8,528 nucleotides of DNA, from positions 1-8,528 of the forward strand of contig JASHTO010000166.1 of assembly GCA_030040515.1 (NCBI GenBank). Direction: 5' to 3'. Position 1 is the stretch's first letter; each line of letters opens with the position of its first letter. This document shows positions 1 to 5,135 of the stretch, in pieces. The notes beneath the pieces were generated by a model that saw nothing but the letters and a program-made list of their open reading frames with translations, made no database searches and was not told the DNA's origin. Position numbers and translations under genes: made by a program. Origin of the DNA: Terriglobia bacterium. GTDB taxonomy: Bacteria; Acidobacteriota; Terriglobia; UBA7540.

Positions 1-101
1 GGTTCTTCCTCCGCTAAAACCTCCAATATATTCAACGCCTTAACCAAAGACTTTACGGTATACGCGCTGGCTGGGTTCGCGGCGTGACGAAGCCCTTTCA
101 T
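1..101 (-). CDS. IclR-family transcriptional regulator, N-terminal fragment (runs off window)
   Basis: Reading leftward from an ATG at 101 the frame is open to the window edge (33 full codons). After about 13 variable residues it reads YTVKSLVKALNILEVLAEEE, which matches the opening helix of the IclR-type winged helix-turn-helix (family pattern: V-x-S-L-x-K-A-L-x-I-L-E-x-L). IclR proteins are usually about 250 residues, with this DNA-binding domain first and a ligand-binding domain after it, so most of the gene lies outside. An in-frame TGA lies upstream (within 133-138), so ATG 101 is the first ATG available. No Shine-Dalgarno site precedes it. The target genes and ligand cannot be told from this fragment. 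It is divergent from the ATPase gene at 462, but the 360-base gap makes control of that gene uncertain. Confidence 0.72.
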   Translation of the reverse strand, partial: MKGLRHAANPASAYTVKSLVKALNILEVLAEEE

Positions 102-110
102 AAGATGAGA

Positions 111-138
111 ATTATTGCAAATCCTGCCAATGTGTCAA
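111..138 (-). promoter_or_regulatory. Sigma-70-like promoter for the IclR-family gene
   Basis: On the minus strand a perfect TTGACA (133-138) is followed after 16 bases by AATAAT (111-116), five of six matches to the -10 consensus. Transcription would start near 103-105, only a few bases before the ATG at 101, leaving almost no leader and no ribosome site. This is a pattern match only. A second start site further upstream is possible. Confidence 0.55.
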
Positions 139-154
139 GGAGATTTGTCCGGGT

Positions 155-174
155 ATCGTAATAGTTAACACGAT
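155..174. promoter_or_regulatory. Palindrome, possible operator
   Basis: ATCGT (155-159), a 10-base gap, then ACGAT (170-174) form an inverted repeat; 7 of 10 half-site positions are symmetric. It lies about 16 bases upstream of the -35 box of the IclR-family gene. IclR regulators often bind short palindromes next to their own promoter, so autoregulation is a reasonable guess, but the sequence is not a known IclR consensus. Confidence 0.3.
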
Positions 175-291
175 TTCTCATGTTTGCAGCTCCTCCCGCC
201 GATAAAGATGGAGGTGCCAAAGCCCGGCGGAATCCGCAAGGCAAATGACCGAAACACGGCGCGGCGGAGCCGCAACCAAGAAAGGGCCCTC

Positions 292-341
292 ACCACAGAG
301 ATCACGGAGGTAGAGAAAGACTTCTCTGTGCGCTCTGTGGT
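292..341. repeat. CACAGAG-type palindromic intergenic repeat
   Basis: ACCACAGAG (292-300) and CTCTGTGGT (333-341) are perfect 9-base inverted arms. Inside them AGAGAA (312-317) and TTCTCT (322-327) form a second perfect 6-base stem with an AGAC loop, so the whole unit can fold as a two-step hairpin. Similar 'caccacagag ... ctctgtggtg' units recur between genes in several environmental bacterial genomes, from my general recollection. Only one copy is in this window, so dispersal in this genome is inferred. Confidence 0.55.
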
Positions 342-461
342 TAGAGCTCTTGTTTGGCCGTGATCGGCGAAATGGTTTGTGAGAAGCAGGTCCCGGCCAA
401 TCGAAAGAATCTTCGCAGCGTGAGAAGAAGCTGAACGTTTGTGTTACAGGGAGAGAATGGG

Positions 462-1502
462 ATGCCGGCCAGCGTAGGTTTACAACACGAACCGAAGGAT
501 TGGGTGACTCTGCGGCCCTCCGCTCGAAGTTCCTGGTTGGAGCACGTGGCACGGCGCTGGACAACCCAAGTGGTGGGCCAGCCGCAAGCCACGGATGCCG
601 TTCTGCGCCTGCTTCAGCGCCTTGAAGTGCAGGCGCGGCAACTTCGGCGCATCATGGGATCCATGCTCATGCTCGGCCCGCCCGGCTGCGGGAAGACGCA
701 TTCCGTCGAGGCGTTAGCCGAGGTTTTGCTGGGCAGCCCCAGCGCCCTGCTCAAGATCAACTGCGCGGAGTATCAACAGCAGCATGAAATCGCCCGGCTG
801 GTGGGCGCGCCCCCCGGCTACATCGGCCACGCGGATACGGAACCGGTCTTTACGCGCGAAAATCTGGAGCGTTATCGTACTCCCGAATTCCCCTATACCC
901 TGATCCTCTTCGACGAAATCGAGAAGGCGCACAACTCCCTCTATTCCCTGCTCCTGGGGGTGCTGGACCGCGCCGAATTGAACGACGGGCGCAATCGGCA
1001 CGTGGATTTTTCAGCCTGCCTTTTCTTCTTTACCAGCAACCTCGGCTCAAAAGACAGCTTTCGCGCCGTCGCGTCCTCGGGATTCGTGCCGCCCGTAGAG
1101 GGGGAAGATTCCAAGGCCCGGCATTTCCGTGCCACTTCCCTGCGCGCCCTGAAACGCCACTTCCCTCCCGAATTCCTGCGCCGGATTGAAGACACGATTG
1201 TTTATCAGCCGCTGCGTCCCGCGCACCTGCGCAGCATCCTCGACCTGGAACTCGACAAGGTGATGCAGGCCTTTTTCCACCATCCCACCACACCCTTCGA
1301 GCTGGAGTTCAGCAGCGGAGCCAAATCGCTCCTGCTCCAGCACGGGTGTGACACGGAGTATGGAGCCGCCAACCTGCAACATACACTGGCGTGTGAGCTT
1401 CAGGATCCGCTCTACCGCCTGATGGCTACGGGCCAGGTGTGCGCCGGCGATACGATCGGCGTGTTTGCGAAAGGGCCGGAGCTGGTTTTCCGCAAGAGTT
1501 AG
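462..1502 (+). CDS. Stand-alone AAA+ ATPase resembling the ClpB/ClpA second ATPase domain
   Basis: A 346-residue protein that consists almost wholly of one Clp-type ATPase module. Visible motifs, in order: Walker A GPPGCGKT (72-79); pore loop GYIG (119-122), the equivalent of the substrate-gripping tyrosine loop of ClpB; Walker B LILFDE (148-152) running into IEKAH; sensor-1 TSN (191-193); FPPEFLRRIED (234-244) with the arginine-finger position R241; and a C-terminal small domain. In ClpB-family D2 modules the sensor-2 motif is YGAR; here it reads YGAAN (300-304), so the arginine is absent. There is no ClpB N-domain, first ATPase ring or coiled-coil middle domain, and no ClpP-docking loop is evident. 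Full-length ClpB is about 850-870 residues. It probably forms a hexamer that threads or remodels a protein substrate, but the substrate is unknown. The ATG at 462 is preferred over GTG 441 because AGGGAGAG (448-455) sits 6 bases before it. It is followed 40 bases later by a small same-strand gene. Confidence 0.88.
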   Translation: MPASVGLQHEPKDWVTLRPSARSSWLEHVARRWTTQVVGQPQATDAVLRLLQRLEVQARQLRRIMGSMLMLGPPGCGKTHSVEALAEVLLGSPSALLKINCAEYQQQHEIARLVGAPPGYIGHADTEPVFTRENLERYRTPEFPYTLILFDEIEKAHNSLYSLLLGVLDRAELNDGRNRHVDFSACLFFFTSNLGSKDSFRAVASSGFVPPVEGEDSKARHFRATSLRALKRHFPPEFLRRIEDTIVYQPLRPAHLRSILDLELDKVMQAFFHHPTTPFELEFSSGAKSLLLQHGCDTEYGAANLQHTLACELQDPLYRLMATGQVCAGDTIGVFAKGPELVFRKS

Positions 1503-1542
1503 TCCGAATGTGTGGAGAATGGCCGTGTGGTAAGATGGCGGC

Positions 1543-1971
1543 ATGGAAATCAACCGCCAGGAAGCTCTTGAAACTCTTCAGCGCTGGAAGCAGGTCGGCG
1601 CAACGGTGGGATTGATATTTGCTGCCCAGGGCGGCACGGCCGGGTCCGCGATGCTGGCAGAAATCTCCGAACTCTCCTCTCGAATCGTCTTCAAAACCGA
1701 GTCGAGCATGCTGACCTTCGCCCTCTACCCGGCGCACTTTGAGCTTCGCCCGCTCACCGTATTGCGATTTCCTCAAAGGGCGGGCCTGTCGCGAATTCAT
1801 GGCCTGCACATCTGGCTGGATTCCGGGCACTGGCTTTTTGTTTGCGATGCGCGGGGATGGGGAAATAAATGGCTGGAATCTGCCACGCTGGCGCTGGAGC
1901 AAGGCGGGGTCGGCGGGCCGACGGAACCACGCCGTGGATGCCTTCCTGTACCCAGGCAGGCGGCAGCTTGA
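1543..1971 (+). CDS. Small protein of unknown function downstream of the AAA+ ATPase
   Basis: A 142-residue protein I cannot assign to a named family. The N-terminal 30 residues (MEINRQEALETLQRWKQVGA) look helical. Residues about 22-75 alternate hydrophobic and polar residues with glycines in the way of a small beta-barrel, and a well-formed segment, LHIWLDSGHWLFVCDARGW, covers about 87-105. The last 25 residues are Gly/Pro/Arg-rich and probably disordered. No signal peptide or membrane segment is visible. The start ATG follows the ATPase stop by 40 bases, with only a weak purine stretch (GGTAAGATGG) before it, so cotranscription and partial coupling with the ATPase are likely. Being a partner or adaptor of that ATPase is a guess from position alone. 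A 7-base-pair hairpin follows the stop. Confidence 0.65.
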   Translation: MEINRQEALETLQRWKQVGATVGLIFAAQGGTAGSAMLAEISELSSRIVFKTESSMLTFALYPAHFELRPLTVLRFPQRAGLSRIHGLHIWLDSGHWLFVCDARGWGNKWLESATLALEQGGVGGPTEPRRGCLPVPRQAAA

Positions 1972-1977
1972 TTCCCC

Positions 1978-1999
1978 GCCTCGCTGACCGCCGCGAGGC
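1978..1999 (+). terminator. Stem-loop after the ATPase/small-protein pair, possible weak terminator
   Basis: GCCTCGC (1978-1984) pairs perfectly with GCGAGGC (1993-1999) across an 8-base loop, starting 7 bases after the stop at 1971. Only CTCTTC-like sequence follows, with no run of T, so it is a weak intrinsic terminator at best or simply a 3'-end stabilising hairpin. Confidence 0.35.
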
Positions 2000-2136
2000 T
2001 CTTCAACCCAAATGATTTCTTGCGCCGCACCATGCCCCGTCCCTGTTGCCCCGCCTGTGCCGCATGGGCGCAGGCGCTTCGCTTTAAAACCGAACCAGGC
2101 ATGATGATGGTAGAGTTTGACGTAGCGGCGGCTTGA

Positions 2137-2178
2137 TCCGTCAGCCGACGGACCGTTTGACGTGGCGAACTCGCCACG
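2137..2178. repeat. Two adjacent short hairpins
   Basis: TCCGTC (2137-2142) pairs with GACGGA (2147-2152). Nine bases on, CGTGGCGA (2161-2168) pairs perfectly with TCGCCACG (2171-2178), in practice a 7-base-pair stem with a tight loop. Their role is unknown. They may belong with the neighbouring inverted-repeat element or be relics of a REP-like sequence. Confidence 0.4.
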
Positions 2179-2221
2179 ACAAATTGAAACTGTGGCGCTA
2201 TCGAGCAATTGATAGTGTCCT

Positions 2222-2337
2222 AATCCGTTGGGAGATCCCCCGGCTTTGCCGGGGTGGCAGTCGGGGTTTGACAGGTCCGGGAATCAGCAAGTCGTGGACT
2301 TTAATCGTTTCGAACGGACCCCTCACCCCAACGGATT
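2222..2337. repeat. Element bounded by 11-base inverted repeats, with an internal GC hairpin
   Basis: AATCCGTTGGG (2222-2232) is repeated exactly in inverted form as CCCAACGGATT (2327-2337), 94 bases apart. Just inside the left arm CCCCGGC (2238-2244) and GCCGGGG (2248-2254) make a 7-base-pair stem with loop TTT. The size and symmetry fit a small non-coding palindromic element (MITE- or REP-like). No flanking target-site duplication is clear, so mobility is unproven. Its right end lies 6 bases from the predicted -35 box of galT. Confidence 0.5.
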
Positions 2338-2343
2338 GGGGGG

Positions 2344-2372
2344 TTGACGACTTGGGGGGCGGCAAGTAAATT
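2344..2372 (+). promoter_or_regulatory. Likely galT promoter
   Basis: TTGACG (2344-2349), a 17-base spacer, then TAAATT (2367-2372) give five and four matches to the sigma-70 boxes at ideal spacing. Transcription would start near 2379, about 60 bases before the galT ATG. This is a pattern match only. Confidence 0.4.
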
Positions 2373-2440
2373 GATGGGCGCGCCTGCGGTTTCCAGGGGT
2401 TCACTTAAACAGTTTTCTTCCAGGGGAGGCTTGGAACGTC

Positions 2441-3433
2441 ATGCAACTGCGACGAGATCCGATTACCCAAAGCTGGGTGATCCAACAGACTGCGGAGCAT
2501 AGCTGGGCCGAAAGCGGGATTTGCCCCCTTTGCCCCGGACATGAGTCTCTTTGCCCCCCGAACCTTTATGTCTACCCGCTCTCCGCTGCAAACTGGCAAG
2601 TCCGCGTGATTCCCCATCGCAATCCCATTTATCAGATTGAGGGAGATTCGGCGCGGCAAGCCGAGGGGCTGTATGACAAGATGCGCAACCTGGGCGCCCA
2701 TGAGGTGGTTATTGAACACCCCGACCATAACAAGCAATTATCGGACCTCAGCGACGATCAGGTGATTCAGGCGCTGCGCGCTTACGTCGCCCGCATCACC
2801 GACTTGAAAAAGGACACGCGTTTTCGTTATGTTACGCTTTTTCGCAACGTGGGGGCCGAGGCCGGGCAGGAGTTGGAGCACCCGCATTCGGAAATCACCG
2901 CCACGCCGTTCATTCCGCGACGCAGCGCCTACGAATTGCGCTCTGCGCTCACCCATTATGAGAACAAGGAACGCTGCCTTTTCTGCGACATTATCAAGCA
3001 GGAATTGGACCAGCAGGCGCGGACCGTGGAATGGAACGAACTCTTCATGTCCTTCTGTCCGTTCGCCTCGCGCGTACCCTATGAAACCTGGGTCATGCCG
3101 ATTTACCACCATGCATCATTTGAAGAGGATGTGACCTCGCCGGAGAAGGAGTTGCAGCTGGCGCGGCTGCTCAAATCCACGCTGCGCCGCTTGTCGATGG
3201 TGACCAAGGCGTCGCACCTGGTTCTTCACACTTCGCCCAACGTCAACTCCAGGCCCTACCGGACCGGAACCTGGCGCACCCTCTCCGAGGATTACCACTG
3301 GCACCTCGAAATCCTCCCCATTATTCCGGGCAAATCGCGCTCCTACTCCATCAAGGAAGTTTACTTCAATTCACTTCCCACACCTGAAATGGCGGCAAAG
3401 GAATTGCGCGACGGCGGAAGCGCGCAAAAATAA
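2441..3433 (+). CDS. galT: Galactose-1-phosphate uridylyltransferase (GalT family)
   Basis: A 330-residue GalT, the Leloir-pathway enzyme that exchanges UMP between UDP-glucose and galactose-1-phosphate in the cytoplasm. The protein opens with RRDPITQSWVI, typical of the family. Metal-type cysteine pairs occur at CPLC (28-31) and CLFC (179-182). The HIT-type active site is GAEAGQELEHPHSE (138-151), with H149 as the expected nucleophile. The C-terminal signature YHWHLEILP occupies 285-293. The family usually reads HPHxQ; here the last position is Glu151, not Gln. Some relatives act on other hexose-1-phosphates or as nucleotide phosphorylases, so substrate choice is not certain. The start is supported by AGGGGAGG (2422-2429), 11 bases before the ATG. 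No galK or galE is adjacent, so it is likely expressed alone. It converges with the PilZ gene, with 59 bases between the stops and no obvious terminator. Confidence 0.9.
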   Translation: MQLRRDPITQSWVIQQTAEHSWAESGICPLCPGHESLCPPNLYVYPLSAANWQVRVIPHRNPIYQIEGDSARQAEGLYDKMRNLGAHEVVIEHPDHNKQLSDLSDDQVIQALRAYVARITDLKKDTRFRYVTLFRNVGAEAGQELEHPHSEITATPFIPRRSAYELRSALTHYENKERCLFCDIIKQELDQQARTVEWNELFMSFCPFASRVPYETWVMPIYHHASFEEDVTSPEKELQLARLLKSTLRRLSMVTKASHLVLHTSPNVNSRPYRTGTWRTLSEDYHWHLEILPIIPGKSRSYSIKEVYFNSLPTPEMAAKELRDGGSAQK

Positions 3434-3492
3434 CAGGTCGAGGTTTTGAAGAATCATGGGGCGGACGAACCGGCTGTGGAAGGAATGTGCCG

Positions 3493-4335
3493 TCAGCGAA
3501 TATATTCAACCCCGTAGAACCAGCCCGATGGACCTTCGCCCGTCCATACAATTCTCGACTTGGTTTCCACAGGAGCCTGCCCCTGCGCGTAGGGTAGCGT
3601 AATAAAGATTTCGTCACCGGGGGAAAATCGCTGGCTGCTGATGAAGCAAAGCCCCGCTTTTGAAACATCGCGCGTTTGGGCGATATCCACCACACCCCAG
3701 GCATTGCGCACGCGCAATTGCATGGTCAGGCGCACCCGGCGCGTTCGGCGGGATTCGCGCACGCCCTTGGCGGGACCTTTCGTGTACCTCACCACCATTT
3801 CCGGTGAAACGGTTTGCTCACTGGGCTTCCAGCGCGTGGTTTCGTTGCACCGGTCGCAATGGCGGGAAATCAGCCCAGTGGCCAGCAGAACCTCATATTC
3901 AATGCTGGAAAGCGCGCTCTGCGCCGCGGTCTTGCAGGCTGCGCATTCCACCACCGCTTTGGGCTGCGAGCTGTCATCGTTGGGGGCAAACTCCATACCC
4001 CAGATGCCGCTCTTGGCATCAAGGGCTTCCACACCCCACTCGCGGCGGCTGCCGAACACCTGTTGGAAGGCGCCGACGACTCGAAATTCCTCCTCAATGC
4101 CATTCTCGAGGTTTTTCAACAGCACGATATCGTCCGGCAAAAGCGAGTGCGTCAGGCTGATGCGCGCGCCCTGTTGATTGAAGCTCACGGTCACAGTCTC
4201 TTCCGCAAAGGAAATACCCGAAGCGTCGTTGCCGATCACCTGAATGCGCTTGGGCGCGAGAATCCGCTCCGTCCGGCGTCTTCCCAAAAGACTCATGGGG
4301 TCACGGTGTTGAGAGGTTGGTGATTGAGAATTCAC
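3493..4335 (-). CDS. PilZ-domain protein with degenerate first domain and CxxC pairs
   Basis: A 280-residue soluble protein in three parts. The C-terminal PilZ domain (about 194-280) keeps the cyclic-di-GMP signature: R196-x3-R200, then DVSKAG (223-228), ending in WFYGVEYI. The N-terminal part (about 19-105) has a similar fold pattern, with RRTER (20-24) but SFNQQG where D/NxSxxG would be, so it probably does not bind the nucleotide. Between them CAAC (131-134) and CDRC (160-163) could form a zinc ribbon. Such proteins act as cyclic-di-GMP receptors controlling motility, secretion or envelope traits; the output here is unknown. The start is a GTG at 4335, supported by GGGAG (4344-4348) 8 bases upstream. 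That site lies inside the end of the STAS gene, whose stop is 3 bases away, so the two are translationally linked. An internal ATG at codon 14 is the alternative start. Confidence 0.85.
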   Translation of the reverse strand: MNSQSPTSQHRDPMSLLGRRRTERILAPKRIQVIGNDASGISFAEETVTVSFNQQGARISLTHSLLPDDIVLLKNLENGIEEEFRVVGAFQQVFGSRREWGVEALDAKSGIWGMEFAPNDDSSQPKAVVECAACKTAAQSALSSIEYEVLLATGLISRHCDRCNETTRWKPSEQTVSPEMVVRYTKGPAKGVRESRRTRRVRLTMQLRVRNAWGVVDIAQTRDVSKAGLCFISSQRFSPGDEIFITLPYAQGQAPVETKSRIVWTGEGPSGWFYGVEYIR

Positions 4336-4338
4336 AGA

Positions 4339-4770
4339 TTAAGCTCCCGCTGCCGGGCCGGAACGCTTCTTCCCCTTCGCCTCAGTCTTGGCAGGCTCTT
4401 GAACTGCCCCGCGTGCGGTCGCGTCGGGCTGGCTCAGCATCGCCATGGCCGCAGCCTCGGTTTCGGCAATTGTAAAAAACTGCGTCAAATTCACATCATC
4501 CAGAATTTTTTGGACGTGGCGGTTTAAACTTGACAGAACAATGCGAGCCCCGGCGTTCTGCACGGTCACGCGGGCGCCGGCGAGAAATCCCAGACCGGTG
4601 GAATCAATGTAGGGGACATCGGCGAAATGCACAATCAATTTCTTGGTTCCGGCATCCATCAAGTCCTTAACCTTCTGCCGAAGATAAGGCCCGTCACTGC
4701 CCGCCAGGAATCTGCCGCTCAGGCTCAGGATTGCCACATCGTCTTTGAAACGCACCGCAATTCTCACCAT
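4339..4770 (-). CDS. STAS-domain protein, anti-sigma-factor-antagonist type
   Basis: A 143-residue protein whose first 110 residues are a STAS domain of the SpoIIAA/RsbV kind. The pattern VAILSLSGRF begins the fold, and VPYIDSTGLGFL (52-63) holds the conserved DSTGLG loop with Ser57, the residue that partner-switch kinases phosphorylate in this family. The last 30 residues are Ala/Lys/Pro-rich and likely disordered. It would act in the cytoplasm by binding or releasing an anti-sigma factor or another kinase; none is encoded in this window. I chose ATG 4770 because GAGGTGAA (4771-4778) lies directly before it; a GTG at 4806 would add 12 basic residues with no better ribosome site. It is the first gene of a two-gene operon with the PilZ gene. 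Confidence 0.85.
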   Translation of the reverse strand: MVRIAVRFKDDVAILSLSGRFLAGSDGPYLRQKVKDLMDAGTKKLIVHFADVPYIDSTGLGFLAGARVTVQNAGARIVLSSLNRHVQKILDDVNLTQFFTIAETEAAAMAMLSQPDATARGAVQEPAKTEAKGKKRSGPAAGA

Positions 4771-4822
4771 TTCACCTCGTCGCTGCCGCCTGCCTGATAT
4801 CCGCACGAACGCATCTTATGGC

Positions 4823-5128
4823 TTATTGGACGCACAAAAGTGATCGATGGATTCCCTGCCGAAGCCCGAAATGAAGCCCGCTTGGAATGCTACGGGAGGG
4901 GCGAAAGCCTGTCAAGTGACACACCGCAGAAACTTCCCCCGAGTTTAGTCTGGTGAAAAATCCGCTTCTTCCCGGGGCAATTCGCCCGACGCCTTCCACG
5001 TACGCCGCCGCAAAATCGGTCGGTCGAATGATGGTGTCCTTGGATTGCGCCTTTGAGGATTGCGGGACGCCTGCCGCAGTCGCCGCGGCCATTCCCGTGG
5101 CAAGAAATTCTCTGCGTGATTTACTCAT
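4823..5128 (-). CDS. Short Tat-signal reading frame, possible gene remnant
   Basis: A 101-residue frame that starts 7 bases after the ppk2 stop. It opens with a clear twin-arginine signal: SRREFL at residues 4-9, an Ala/Gly-rich core to about 21, and a possible cleavage site after SKA (25-27). Then follows KDTIIRPTDFAAAYVEGVGRIAP, which has good codon use for this genome. After about residue 55 the frame loses protein character (Ser/Arg/Leu/His mix, repeated GGGCTTC in the DNA) and ends at 4823. Shifting by one base gives an acidic tail-like reading, GELPREEADFSPD, that stops at 4945-4947, so a frameshift or a truncated exported enzyme is possible. The ribosome site is poor (AGGA touching the ATG), so translation may rely on coupling to ppk2. 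I do not recognise the mature protein. Confidence 0.42.
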   Translation of the reverse strand: MSKSRREFLATGMAAATAAGVPQSSKAQSKDTIIRPTDFAAAYVEGVGRIAPGRSGFFTRLNSGEVSAVCHLTGFRPSRSIPSGLHFGLRQGIHRSLLCVQ

Positions 5129-5135
5129 TCCTGAC

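Larger units (their letters stand above)
102..461. other. Non-coding region between divergent genes
   Basis: Apart from the promoter, palindrome and hairpin repeat listed separately, I see no convincing gene here. A small GC hairpin (GCGGC, loop GGA, GCCGC) sits at 261-273. A minus-strand open frame crossing 178-564 has no ribosome site, overlaps the ATPase gene and is built from the hairpin repeat. I found no clear promoter for the ATPase gene. Confidence 0.6.
1972..2440. other. Non-coding region upstream of galT
   Basis: About 470 bases without a supported gene. It holds the stem-loop at 1978-1999, two hairpins at 2137-2178, an element with inverted ends at 2222-2337 and a likely galT promoter at 2344-2372. 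Open frames across it on either strand have no recognisable protein sequence and lack ribosome sites. Confidence 0.6.

Noticed and set aside
292..341. Possible CRISPR repeat unit
   Set aside because: Only one copy with no spacers; it is a single hairpin and no cas gene is present.
178..564. 128-codon minus-strand frame across the left spacer
   Set aside because: It is made from the CACAGAG hairpin repeat plus the antisense start of the ATPase gene; such repeats give spurious predictions.
1426..2208. 260-codon minus-strand frame opposite the small protein and the spacer
   Set aside because: Arg/Ser/Gly-rich, with no motif and no ribosome site, and spanning non-coding hairpins; the plus-strand small protein reads more like a real protein.
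3641..4323. Overlapping plus-strand frames of 166-178 codons opposite the PilZ gene
   Set aside because: The minus-strand PilZ protein has clear family motifs, and these frames have none.
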